A stretch of DNA of 64,000 bases from NCBI RefSeq assembly GCF_000960975.1, contig NZ_CP010803.1, forward strand, positions 961,001-1,025,000. Reading direction: 5' to 3'. The notes beneath the pieces are model-generated. The model made no database searches, was not told the origin of the DNA, and was given only the letters and a program-made list of their open reading frames with translations. Of the stretch, positions 43,680 through 52,683 are shown in pieces. The position numbers were made by a program, and so were the translations under genes. This DNA comes from Martelella endophytica. Its GTDB lineage: Bacteria > Pseudomonadota > Alphaproteobacteria > Rhizobiales > Rhizobiaceae. The stretch's first letter is position 1. Each line of letters begins with the position of its first letter.

Positions 43680-45306
43680 CGTGTTCCTCCAGACGCCATT
43701 TGAGCTTCACGCCACCGCTCTCGTTGAAATCGAGGGCCGGAATGGCCGAAAGCAGACGTTGCGTATAGGCATGCTGCGGCCGGTCGAAGATCTCGTCGCG
43801 CGGGCCTTCCTCGACGATTCTACCGTGCTGCATCACGATCACCCGGTCGGCAATCTGCTCGACCACGGAAAGGTCGTGGCTGATGAACAGGCAGGAAAAG
43901 CCGTGCTTCTTCTGCAGGTCGGCGAACAGCGCCAGCACTTGCGCCCTGACCGTCACGTCGAGCGCGGACACCGGCTCGTCGGCGATCAGCAGTTTCGGCT
44001 CGCGCACAACGGCACGGGCGATTGCAACGCGCTGGCGCTGGCCGCCGGAGAGCTCGTGCGGCAGGCGGTCGGCGAATTCGCCGGGCAGGCCCACTTCGGC
44101 AAGGGTCGCGAGCGCCCGCCTGCGCCGTTCGGCGGAGCTCAGCCCCGGCATGGTGCGCAGTGCCTCTTCGACGAGCTTCACAATGGTCATGCGCGGGTCG
44201 AGCGAGGAATACGGGTCCTGAAACACCATCTGGCAATTCTGCCGATAGTGCGCCCAGTCCTGTTCCCGCGGCTTGCCGTTGAACAGGATATCGCCCTCAG
44301 TCTGGTGAATGAGGCCGGCGATGGTGCGGCCGAGCGTGGTCTTGCCGGAACCCGAGCCGCCGACCAGCGCCACCACCTCGCCCTGGCGGATATCGACCGA
44401 GACCCCGTGTAGCGCACGCTTGGCCTGCCCCTTGCGAAACAGCGCACCGGCCTTGTGGTAGTCGACGATCACGTTTTCGACGGAAAGCACCGGCGTATCG
44501 TCCGGCGGGAATGTCCGCGTTTCACCGCGCCCCGGCAGCGACGACAGCAGCTTGCGGGTATAGGCATGTTGCGGGTTGGTCAGGATGTCGTCGGTGGTGC
44601 CGGTCTCGACGACGACGCCCTTTTCCATCACCGCGATCCGGCTGGTATAGCGCGCGACCATCGGCAGGTCGTGGCTGATCAGCAGAACCGCCGTACCTTC
44701 GGCGCGAGTCAACTCTACCATCAGCTCCATCACGTCGCGCTGGATCACCGCGTCGAGCGCCGTGGTCGGCTCGTCGGCGATCAGCAGCGCCGGCTTCAGC
44801 AGCATCACCGAGGCCAGCATGATGCGCTGGCGCATGCCGCCGGAAAACTCGTGCGGATAGGCTGACAGCGCGCCCTTCGGATCGACGATGCCGACCCTTT
44901 CCAGCATGGCAAGGATCGCATCCCGGCGTTTTTCTCGGGAAAGCCCGGTATGGAGCTTCAGCCCCTCTTCCAGCTGCCGCCCGATGGTCATCGACGGGTT
45001 GAGCGAGGTCATCGGCTCCTGGAACACCATGCCGATCCGCGCGCCGCGCAGCGATCGAAGATCACGCGGGCTCATGGTCAGCGTATCGCGGCCCTCGAAC
45101 ACCGTCTCGCCGCTCACGGGCGTGATGCCGGCGGGCAGAAGCGACATCAGCGCGCGGGTCGCCAGCGTCTTGCCGGAGCCGGATTCGCCGACAATGCCGA
45201 AGATCTCGCCGGGACGGACATCGAAAGAGACATTGTCGACGAGCTTGACGCCATTGCCGAGGGAAAGCGTCAGCTCGCGAACGGAAAGGAGAATATCCTT
45301 CATCAT
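43672..45306 (-). CDS. Fused dipeptide-type ABC transporter ATPase (DppD-DppF fusion)
   Basis: A 544-residue protein with two complete ABC domains. First half: GESGSGKT, EFSGGMRQRIMLASVML, LLIADEPTTALD. Second half: [39 protein letters not shown]. Each domain has an oligopeptide-type C-terminal segment (NPQHAYTRKLLSSLPG and RPQHAYTQRLLSAIP). It corresponds to the usual DppD and DppF as one polypeptide. ATG 45306 overlaps the preceding permease stop by four bases; the long frame upstream is antisense-free noise inside the permease gene. Confidence 0.92.
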   Translation of the reverse strand: MMKDILLSVRELTLSLGNGVKLVDNVSFDVRPGEIFGIVGESGSGKTLATRALMSLLPAGITPVSGETVFEGRDTLTMSPRDLRSLRGARIGMVFQEPMTSLNPSMTIGRQLEEGLKLHTGLSREKRRDAILAMLERVGIVDPKGALSAYPHEFSGGMRQRIMLASVMLLKPALLIADEPTTALDAVIQRDVMELMVELTRAEGTAVLLISHDLPMVARYTSRIAVMEKGVVVETGTTDDILTNPQHAYTRKLLSSLPGRGETRTFPPDDTPVLSVENVIVDYHKAGALFRKGQAKRALHGVSVDIRQGEVVALVGGSGSGKTTLGRTIAGLIHQTEGDILFNGKPREQDWAHYRQNCQMVFQDPYSSLDPRMTIVKLVEEALRTMPGLSSAERRRRALATLAEVGLPGEFADRLPHELSGGQRQRVAIARAVVREPKLLIADEPVSALDVTVRAQVLALFADLQKKHGFSCLFISHDLSVVEQIADRVIVMQHGRIVEEGPRDEIFDRPQHAYTQRLLSAIPALDFNESGGVKLKWRLEEHDD

Positions 45307-46121
45307 TTCAGCCCCCTCATGCGCGGGTCGAGCCGGTCGCGCAACGCGTCGCCCAGAAGATTGATGCCGAGCAGCGTGAGCGCGATGCAGAGGCCGGGGA
45401 AAACGCCGAGCCAGACGGCCTGCTCGATGAACGGCCGGCCGGCGGCCAGCATGTTCCCCCAGGTGGGCGCCGGCGGCGGCACGCCGAGGCCGAGGAAGGA
45501 GAGCGCGCTTTCCGAAAGAATGGCCCAGCCGAACATGGTGGTCGCCAGCACCGACATCGGGGCCAGGCAATTGGGCAAGATATGGCGGAACACCGTGTAG
45601 AACTCGCTATTGCCCATCAGCTTAGAGGCTTCGATGAATTCCGCTTCGCGCAGCGTCAGCACCACGCCGCGCACCAGCCGCGCCATCGACGGCGTGTAGG
45701 CAATGCCGAGCGCGAAGATGATGCCGTACTGGTTGGCCCCGAAAACGGCGAGCAGGCCGAGCGCCAACAGGATACCCGGAAAGGCGAGCAGCGCATTGTT
45801 GACGGCCATGATCAGCCCGTCGGTGAGGCCGCGCGTATAGCCGCTGACGAGGCCGATCAGCGTGCCCATGACAATGGTGAAGGTGACGGTGAGCGTGCCG
45901 ATCCACACGCTGGCGCCGGCGCCGACCATGATCCGGCTGAGCACGTCGCGGCCGAATTCGTCGGTGCCCATCCAATGGGCAAAGCTCGGCGGCTTCAGCC
46001 GGGCGACGAAATCGAGTTTGAGCGGGTCGTAGGGCGTCCAGAACGCGCCGAGAAGCGCGACAACGAGCAGGAGACCGATCAGGAAACCGCCGATCGCGGC
46101 ATTATAGGAAAGTTTTCTCAT
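45303..46121 (-). CDS. Dipeptide-type ABC transporter permease (DppC-like)
   Basis: Permease of 272 residues with an N-terminal helix (NAAIGGFLIGLLLVVALLGAF) and five further helices. The motif HWMGTDEFGRDVLSRIMVGA is diagnostic of DppC/OppC, and the EAA loop is REAEFIEASKLMGNSEF. It overlaps both neighbours by four bases, showing tight translational coupling. Confidence 0.92.
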   Translation of the reverse strand: MRKLSYNAAIGGFLIGLLLVVALLGAFWTPYDPLKLDFVARLKPPSFAHWMGTDEFGRDVLSRIMVGAGASVWIGTLTVTFTIVMGTLIGLVSGYTRGLTDGLIMAVNNALLAFPGILLALGLLAVFGANQYGIIFALGIAYTPSMARLVRGVVLTLREAEFIEASKLMGNSEFYTVFRHILPNCLAPMSVLATTMFGWAILSESALSFLGLGVPPPAPTWGNMLAAGRPFIEQAVWLGVFPGLCIALTLLGINLLGDALRDRLDPRMRGLK

Positions 46122-47062
46122 TGTGCCGTCACCCGGGGATCGAACAGCGGATAGAACAGGTCGATGATCAGGTTGACGACGACATAGGAGAGCGCGACGA
46201 ACAGCAGGCAGCCCTGAATGACCGGGTAATCACGCTGGAAAATGCTGTCGACCATCAGCCGGCCGAGCCCGGGGATCGAGAACACGGTCTCGATCACCGC
46301 AATGCCGCCGAGCAGGTTGCCGAGGATCAGGCCGATCATCGTCCAGGTCGGGCCGAAGGCGTTCTTGAAGGCGTGACGCCATAGAACGGCCATTTCGGAA
46401 AGCCCCTTGGCGCGGGCATGGGTGATGTAATCGAGGCGCAGGACTTCGAGCGTCGAGGCGCGGGACATGCGCAGCAGTACGCCCATCTCATGCATCACAA
46501 GCGTGGCGACCGGCAGGATGATATAGATCAGCCCCTCGGTGAGATTGTCGCGCAGCGACACGTAGCCGAGCACCGGAAGCCAGCCAAGCTCGAGACCGAA
46601 CAGCAGGAGAAGCAGAAGGCCGAGCCAGAAGGTCGGGATCGAAAGAAGCAGCGTCGCCGTTCCGACAAGCGCGAGGTCCGTCACCGAATTCTGCCGCCAC
46701 GCCGCGATAATGCCCGCGGGCACGGCCAGAATGGCGGCCAGCACCACCGCGATCAGCACGATCTCGCCGCTGATGACGAAGCGCGCGGCGACCAGCGGCA
46801 ACACCGGCTCGTCATTGATGATCGAGCGGCCAAGATCGCCGGAGAGCGCGTTCTCGCTCCAGATCAGAAATTGCTGCGGCAGCGGTTTGTCGAGGCCAAG
46901 CTCGGTCTCGAGCGCGGCGATCTGTCGGTCATCGGCCATTTCGCCGAGCAACAGTTCCGCCGGATTGCCGGGAATGAGACGGATCAGGCCGAACACCGTG
47001 ATCGATACGATGATCACCGTCGGTATCGCCATCGCGACGCGATGGAGGAAAAATCTGAGCAT
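46118..47062 (-). CDS. Dipeptide-type ABC transporter permease (DppB-like)
   Basis: Permease of 314 residues with six helices. DppB/OppB features: MLRFFLHRVAMAIPTVIIVS at the start, RLIPGNPAELLLG, the EAA loop YITHARAKGLSEMAVLWRHA and FSIPGLGRLMVDSIFQRDYP. I chose ATG 47062, with AGAGGGGTTCTG before it, over the longer frame from 47161, which would run through the promoter region. First structural gene of the ABC operon. Confidence 0.9.
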   Translation of the reverse strand: MLRFFLHRVAMAIPTVIIVSITVFGLIRLIPGNPAELLLGEMADDRQIAALETELGLDKPLPQQFLIWSENALSGDLGRSIINDEPVLPLVAARFVISGEIVLIAVVLAAILAVPAGIIAAWRQNSVTDLALVGTATLLLSIPTFWLGLLLLLLFGLELGWLPVLGYVSLRDNLTEGLIYIILPVATLVMHEMGVLLRMSRASTLEVLRLDYITHARAKGLSEMAVLWRHAFKNAFGPTWTMIGLILGNLLGGIAVIETVFSIPGLGRLMVDSIFQRDYPVIQGCLLFVALSYVVVNLIIDLFYPLFDPRVTAQ

Positions 47063-47145
47063 CAGAACCCCTCTGAGCCCTGCCCTTGCGGCGGCAGGTT
47101 TGTTTATTGTCAAAAGTATGACGAAGCGAAAAAGATACCGCAACA

Positions 47146-47163
47146 CTATGATAATCTTCATAG
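47146..47163. promoter_or_regulatory. Inverted repeat, probable LysR-type operator
   Basis: CTATGA, six bases, TCATAG: a perfect inverted repeat in the 166-base gap between the LysR gene and dppB, about 84 bases before the dppB start. It contains a T-N11-A-like core, as LysR regulators require. Confidence 0.5.
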
Positions 47164-47228
47164 GAATATGCAGTCGTGCTCACCGTCCAAGGACATGTTT
47201 CATCAGGGAAACCGGCAAAGGGGCCGGT

Positions 47229-48134
47229 CTACTCGTCCACCTGAGAGCGTTCGATCTGGCGCTTCAAAGCCGCCATCAGCCCCTTCGCGGCAAGCGACAT
47301 CGGTACGCCCTCGGCAGTCGCGATCCCGAAGCGCTGCGTCAGCCTGGGCTCGAACGGCCGTTGCACCACGGGCAGGTGCTTGTAGAGATTGGCGTAGAAA
47401 CTGCTCGCAAGCGCAATCCCCAACCCCTCGGCGGCATAGGCGCAGGCGGAGGAGTTGGAATGCGTTTCGATGCGCACGTCGGCACGCACGGCCTCGTTCT
47501 GCAACAGCCGGTCGAGCATCACCCGATGGGCGCGCAGCCGGCCGAGCATGATCAGCGGTTCGCCGCGCAGATCCTCCGGCCGGATGACGTCGCGGGCAGC
47601 GAGCGGGTGGTCCCGTTGCATGACGGCCACGCTTCGCCCCTCGGCAACGATCTCGAGCCGGATGCCGGGACTGATTTCGCCCTCGTGGCGCAGGAAGCCG
47701 AAATCGATCACACGCTGGTCGATCATCCGCTGAATGGTCATGGTTGTCTCGAAAAAGGTCTCGACCCTGACGCCGGGAAAACCCTCGCGATAATCCTTCA
47801 GCATGGCGGGCGCGAAATTTTCCCACATGCTGCTCGGCAGGCCGATGCGCACCGCCTCGGTTTCCGACGCGCCGGTGCGGATCTCATCGGCAAGCTGGCT
47901 GAAGCGGGCCAGGTTCAGCAAAACGGTCTTCGCCTCCGCCTCCAGCGTGCGCGCCTCCGGCGTCGGCACCAGCCTTCCCTTGACGCGCTGAAACAGCGTC
48001 AGATTGAGATCGGATTCCAGGTGCTGGATCATGCGGCTGACGCCCGACTGGCTGAGCCCTGTGCTCTTGGCAGCCCCCATCGTAGAGCCCGTCGAAAGCA
48101 CCGCGCGGAAAACTTCGAGCTGTTTTATATTCAT
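47229..48134 (-). CDS. LysR-family transcriptional regulator
   Basis: Regulator of 301 residues: N-terminal helix-turn-helix (MNIKQLEVFRAVLSTGSTMG, then AAKSTGLSQSGVSRMIQHLE) and a LysR substrate-binding domain. ATG 48134 gives the canonical MNIKQLEVF start; ATG 48155 is an alternative. It lies upstream of and in the same direction as the ABC operon, not divergent, so it could be co-transcribed with it or control it through the inverted repeat at 47146. The effector is unknown. Confidence 0.88.
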   Translation of the reverse strand: MNIKQLEVFRAVLSTGSTMGAAKSTGLSQSGVSRMIQHLESDLNLTLFQRVKGRLVPTPEARTLEAEAKTVLLNLARFSQLADEIRTGASETEAVRIGLPSSMWENFAPAMLKDYREGFPGVRVETFFETTMTIQRMIDQRVIDFGFLRHEGEISPGIRLEIVAEGRSVAVMQRDHPLAARDVIRPEDLRGEPLIMLGRLRAHRVMLDRLLQNEAVRADVRIETHSNSSACAYAAEGLGIALASSFYANLYKHLPVVQRPFEPRLTQRFGIATAEGVPMSLAAKGLMAALKRQIERSQVDE

Positions 48135-48155
48135 GGCATCCGTCGCTGCTTGCAT

Positions 48156-48453
48156 TGCGCTACTATCAAGCGTTACGCCATCTTCTCGGTCCTGTCGCGC
48201 ACCATTTCCGTTGCTGGCTTAACGCGGCCACCGTCGATCTCAAGTCGCCAATCGGTTTCTGTTATCCTGAATAACCCCGGGAACTGTAGACACCTTACGG
48301 CTACCGCAAACTGCATGATAACCTGCTGGATCAGCGGGAGACGTGCTGCCCGAAGGCCTCACTTCGAAGTGATTTGCCTACCTTGCCGCAATTGCTATCT
48401 GGCCCGATGAATGTCGTTTCGTCCTAGGAGGAACAAGCCCTTCCGGGGTGAGT
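48156..48453. other. Intergenic gap between the LysR and GGDEF-EAL genes
   Basis: No gene is recognisable. A perfect 14-base palindrome, TCACTTCGAAGTGA, occurs at 48359-48372; its role is unknown. The LysR promoter should lie in the low-numbered part. Confidence 0.4.
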
Positions 48454-50643
48454 TCATTCCTGTTCGGCAGAGCCTGCAAGAAACCGAGCCTCGAATTCGC
48501 CGGCCGGAACGGGATGGCCGAACAGATAGCCCTGCACCTCGCCGCAGCCGTGCTTGCGCAGAAGCGCTAGCTGCGAGTTGGTCTCGACCCCTTCCGCGAT
48601 TACCTCCATCCCGAAGCTCCGTCCAAGATAGAGGATTGCTCTGACCACGGCCTCGTCTTCCGGGTCGCTGTCCACATCACGTACAAATGTGCGGTCAATC
48701 TTGAGGCGCGATACCGGGTAGCGCTTTAGAAAGCTGAGGGAAGCGAAGCCCGTGCCATAATCGTCAAAGGCGAGGCCGACACCAAGCGTCCTGAGAGCGT
48801 TCAGAAGCCTCAGTGTATCGCGGTCGTTATGGAGCAGGATGTTTTCGACGAGTTCCAGTTCAAGCGCCTCCGCGGGTAGGTCGGCTTCTGAAAGGATGGC
48901 CCTGACGTTCTCGAGAAGATTTCCTTGCCGGAATTGGACTTCAAACAGGTTTACGCCGATTTTGAAACCCGTTTGCCTCTCGCGCCACTTCGCCGCCTGG
49001 CGGCAAGCTGTGCGCAGGATCCAGTCTCCGATCTCCGGGGCTGTCTGTTTCTGACCGAGAATGTCGATGAAAGAGGCCGGGCTCAGAAGGCCTCTCTCCG
49101 GGTGGTTCCAGCGGATAAGCGCTTCTGCTCCAGTCAGTCGGAGAGAATCCGCTGAGAACTGCGGCTGATAGAAAAGTTCGAACTCCTGCCTGATGAAAGC
49201 GCGTCTGAGCTCCTCTTCAAATGCTCGTCGCGCCACCGCAACGTCCCTGAGCGCCGGTTCGAAGATTTTAAACTGGCCTTTGCCCGCTGCCTTTGCGCGA
49301 TACAGTGCAAGATCTGCGGCACCCATGAGTTCGTCGGGGCACTGGCTGTGGCGGGGCGCAAAAGCGATACCGATACTCACCCCGATTTCTGCCTTCTGCC
49401 CAGAAAACGCATATGGTTCGCAAATGGCTGACAGGATTTGCGCTGCGATCATCCGAGCATGGCGATCCTCGCTGCCATCGTAGAGGATGACAAATTCATC
49501 GCCGCCAAGCCTGGCGACCATTTTTGCATCGCTGCAGGTCGACAACAGCCGCGCGGCGACCTCCTTGAGCACAGCGTCGCCGACAGAATGTCCGTGTGTA
49601 TCGTTGGTTTCCTTGAAACGATCGAGGTCCAGCAGCAGCACGGTGCAAGGCTTTCCCGCATCGAGCGTTTCGCCAATCTGCTCTCGCCATGCGCCCCGGT
49701 TGGGCAGGTCCGTCAAGGGATCAAGGGAAGCAAGCCGGAACAGTCGATCTTCGTGTTCCTTTCGTTCGGTTATGTCGCGGATGATAGCCCCGACATTGCT
49801 TTTTGCGCCCTCTCTCCAGACCGAGAGAGAAAACTCGGCCGGAAATTCCGTACCGTCTTTCCTGAGGCCGGAAAGCTCGACAATGCGGTCGGCGAGCTGC
49901 AACTGCTCGCCCTGCCTCAGTCTTTCCACCTCTGCCTTGTATAATGGCAGCCAGCTGTCGGGAACAAGAAGCTCGGTCGAGCGGTTCAAAATCTCCGCTT
50001 CCTGATAACCGAAAATCCGTTCCGCCGAACGGTTCCAGAACGTGATCAGGCTCTGACTGTTCGAAAACAGAATCGCATCTGCCGATGTGCGGGCAATGCT
50101 TTCAAAGCGGGCCTGATTGATGGATCGAATGAAATCGAGCCTTCTCGTTTCCATGTGTTCCATCACCAGTGATGCGATATCGCTCAGGTGCTCGCGATCC
50201 TGTTCAGTGAACGAGAAGCGCGGCTTGGTATCAATCAGACAGACCGTGCCCAGTTTTTCGCCCGACGGGGTAGCAAGCGGTTTGCCCGCATAGAATCGAA
50301 TGAAAGGCGGGCCGAGCACCAGGGGATTGCTCGAAAATCTCGGGTCTTTTGTCGCGTCCGGGACCACCAGGATATCGTCCCGCATGATGGCATGGGTGCA
50401 AAACGAGACCTCCCGGCTGGTCTCGCAGATGTCGAGGCCGACATGTGACTTGAAGAACTGGCGATCCCGCTCGATAAGCGAGATCAACACAATCGGAACG
50501 TTGAACAGCCGGGAAGCAAGTCCCGTCAGTCGCTCGAAGCTTTGTTCGGGAGGCGTATCCAGCAAGTGATATTCTTCCAGCGCAAGGAGCCGATCTTCTT
50601 CGTTCTCAGGAATCGGGTATGGCCTGGCTCTGTCGTCACACAT
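48454..50643 (-). CDS. GAF-PAS-GGDEF-EAL cyclic-di-GMP signalling protein
   Basis: Soluble protein of 729 residues. Order: GAF (about 20-165), PAS (about 185-310, ending [14 protein letters not shown]), GGDEF (about 320-475, intact [14 protein letters not shown]), EAL (about 490-725, intact [13 protein letters not shown], with [24 protein letters not shown] and IAEGVET). Both the cyclase and the phosphodiesterase motifs look intact, so the net activity is undecided. The RxxD inhibitory site is not seen at the usual place. There are no membrane segments. ATG 50643 has TATGGAG six bases upstream; the longer frame starts inside that leader. It stands alone. Confidence 0.92.
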   Translation of the reverse strand: MCDDRARPYPIPENEEDRLLALEEYHLLDTPPEQSFERLTGLASRLFNVPIVLISLIERDRQFFKSHVGLDICETSREVSFCTHAIMRDDILVVPDATKDPRFSSNPLVLGPPFIRFYAGKPLATPSGEKLGTVCLIDTKPRFSFTEQDREHLSDIASLVMEHMETRRLDFIRSINQARFESIARTSADAILFSNSQSLITFWNRSAERIFGYQEAEILNRSTELLVPDSWLPLYKAEVERLRQGEQLQLADRIVELSGLRKDGTEFPAEFSLSVWREGAKSNVGAIIRDITERKEHEDRLFRLASLDPLTDLPNRGAWREQIGETLDAGKPCTVLLLDLDRFKETNDTHGHSVGDAVLKEVAARLLSTCSDAKMVARLGGDEFVILYDGSEDRHARMIAAQILSAICEPYAFSGQKAEIGVSIGIAFAPRHSQCPDELMGAADLALYRAKAAGKGQFKIFEPALRDVAVARRAFEEELRRAFIRQEFELFYQPQFSADSLRLTGAEALIRWNHPERGLLSPASFIDILGQKQTAPEIGDWILRTACRQAAKWRERQTGFKIGVNLFEVQFRQGNLLENVRAILSEADLPAEALELELVENILLHNDRDTLRLLNALRTLGVGLAFDDYGTGFASLSFLKRYPVSRLKIDRTFVRDVDSDPEDEAVVRAILYLGRSFGMEVIAEGVETNSQLALLRKHGCGEVQGYLFGHPVPAGEFEARFLAGSAEQE

Positions 50644-51060
50644 GGGAAACTCCATAAAATGAACTCTCTGAGATCTTGCTAAATTTATATATGGTGTAGC
50701 AAGCTGATGAAATTGGCGCAAAACTGTTCATCTGGGATCTTCGGTGATCTGGGCCTTCCATCTGCTCAGCAAGTTCTATGAGCGCACCAGCGTCGTCATC
50801 ACGACAATACTGAGCACAGAGACATACCTTCAAAGTGCGTCAGTTCTCGACGGTAAACCAACGGCACGTCTCGGTGGAAAACAACAACCATGGCATGACC
50901 CGCGCCGCCGAGACCGAGATCATCGGGATGATCACGGGCGTCAATTAAGTCGACGGGGCGAGCGACCCATGGCCCTGCTACGCAGGTTTTGCCGCAAAAA
51001 TGCCACATTTCGCAGTCCGCCCCTTGACCTCGCATCCGGGTTTTCTCAAAAATCTGCGCC
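50644..51060. other. Intergenic gap with insertion-sequence debris
   Basis: Holds the istB fragment described separately. Beyond it, the frame ending at 50948 (ENNNHGMTRAAETEIIGMIT before the stop) looks like the tail of a lost gene that I cannot place. No intact gene is present. Confidence 0.4.
50744..50815 (+). pseudogene. Relic of IstB (IS21-family helper ATPase)
   Basis: The frame reads IWAFHLLSKFYERTSVVITT, then ILST, matching the C-terminal segment of IstB proteins (FHLISKLYERTSVVITTNL). Neither the upstream ATPase motifs nor the downstream LTHHCDIV block is present. It is a short scrap of an IS21-family element. Confidence 0.6.
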
Positions 51061-52683
51061 ATGACCGCGTCTCGCGCAGCACTCCGACGGCAGATCGCAA
51101 GGCTTGCCGAAATTCCCCAGATTTTCAAACCGTCCGTACTGCCGGCGCGGTGGGATGGGGATGCCCCGGAAATCCGCGACGCCCGCCGGCAGATCGCGAT
51201 CCAGGATTTCTTCTACAAAACCCTGCCCCCATTCGATCTGCCGGTCTGCCTGCTTGATCGCGACGGCACGGTTATCCTGAGCGACGGAGAAGCCGATGCG
51301 CTGCCGCGTCGTTTCGACCTGCCGCCGGGCGACCAACAAGGCTTCGCCTTCAGAGAACATGAAAACCTGCTGCAGGTCATTCTGGCGGTCAGACACTACT
51401 GGCCGCAAGCGCCGGAGGGGGCCGAGTGGCTTGCGCTGGAAATCGACCGCACATTCTTCGAAAAACATACGCCGCTCGATGTCGCGCCGCTGACCGCCAG
51501 CGAATATCAGTTGATCGCGCAGCTTCTGGCCGGTCACGAACTGAAGGACGCGGCCGAAAGGCTTGGCGCTTCCTACGGTACCAAGCGCAAGCAGCTGCAG
51601 GTCATCTTCCAGAAATTCGGCGTCACCAATCAGGCAGCACTGGCCCGCTCGATCTCCGCAAGCCTGATGAGCTATTTCATCGCCACCTTTTCCGGCACCC
51701 GGGACCATAGTCCGGAGCGCGAGCTTCTGGCCTGCCATTTCGCAGGCAGGGTGACGGTCCATTCCGTTGCGCTTCAAAACGGCGCCGAACTGCCGATCTG
51801 GGAATTCGGCGCGCGCAGCGGCAAGCCATGTCTGTTTTTCCACGGCCTGTTATCACCGACGCTCTACTGCGAAGACAAGGTCGATATTTTGCGACGCCAT
51901 GGCCTGCGCTTTCTGGCGGCGCCCCGGTTTTTCGTCGATGGGATCGACCATTCGGATCCGTTGCGTTTTCTCGAGACCTATACCGAGGCGGTTGCCGAAA
52001 TGGTGCATCACCTCATCGGCGGACCGGTGACATGCGTCGCGGTCAATTCCGGGGTCTCGTGGGCCACGCATTTCGCTGCCCGCCACCCCGGCCTTGTCGA
52101 GAACCTGGTGATTGCCGGCGCGCCGTTTCCGCCATCGAAATCCGCGCCGGCATCGGAACGCAGCATGCAGGCCGCCCTGACGAGCGCCGTCCGCCAGCGA
52201 CCGATCGTGATCGGCGCCATCGTCAAGGCCTATGCAGCACTGGCGCGCTCCCCTGCCCTTGCCGCGCGCGCCTACCGTCACGCCTATCGCGAAAGCCCTG
52301 CCGATCTGGCCGTGATCGACCAATCCATCGAGGCCGGCTGGGCGCTTTCGTGGTTGCGGCTGATCGGCGAACGGTCATCGGCAAGCGTGGTCGCCGATCT
52401 CGCCGTCAATCAACGCGGCTGGGATCAGGATATCGGCGGGCTGGAGATGCCGGTCCTGTTTCTTCAGGGCGCCGACGACAAGATGTCGCCCCCCGCGCCC
52501 ATTGCGGCTTTGGCCGAGACCAATCCGAATGCAGATTGCAGGATCATTCCAGAGGTCGGCCATCACGTCGCCGCCAGTCGTTTCGAAATGCTGGCCAGCA
52601 CCCTTGCCGAAGTCTCCTGTTCGGAAAAGAAGTCCGCACAGGCCGGCAGGGAAGCACGCGCCGCCGCGCCGCCGATGCGCTAA
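51061..52683 (+). CDS. LuxR-type HTH protein fused to an alpha/beta hydrolase
   Basis: A 540-residue protein. Residues about 50-130 form an unassigned, possibly PAS-like region; about 142-205 is a LuxR-type helix-turn-helix (LTASEYQLIAQLLAGHELKD, then AAERLGASYGTKRKQLQVIF, QKFGV); about 230-520 is an alpha/beta hydrolase. The hydrolase has an oxyanion HG (FFHGLLSP), the nucleophile elbow VAVNSGVSWA with Ser330, Asp in QGADDKMSP and His in PEVGHHVA, so the triad seems complete although the elbow departs from GxSxG. It may be a regulator that senses or cleaves a ligand. Its 3' end overlaps the convergent outer-membrane-protein gene by four bases. Confidence 0.8.
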   Translation: MTASRAALRRQIARLAEIPQIFKPSVLPARWDGDAPEIRDARRQIAIQDFFYKTLPPFDLPVCLLDRDGTVILSDGEADALPRRFDLPPGDQQGFAFREHENLLQVILAVRHYWPQAPEGAEWLALEIDRTFFEKHTPLDVAPLTASEYQLIAQLLAGHELKDAAERLGASYGTKRKQLQVIFQKFGVTNQAALARSISASLMSYFIATFSGTRDHSPERELLACHFAGRVTVHSVALQNGAELPIWEFGARSGKPCLFFHGLLSPTLYCEDKVDILRRHGLRFLAAPRFFVDGIDHSDPLRFLETYTEAVAEMVHHLIGGPVTCVAVNSGVSWATHFAARHPGLVENLVIAGAPFPPSKSAPASERSMQAALTSAVRQRPIVIGAIVKAYAALARSPALAARAYRHAYRESPADLAVIDQSIEAGWALSWLRLIGERSSASVVADLAVNQRGWDQDIGGLEMPVLFLQGADDKMSPPAPIAALAETNPNADCRIIPEVGHHVAASRFEMLASTLAEVSCSEKKSAQAGREARAAAPPMR

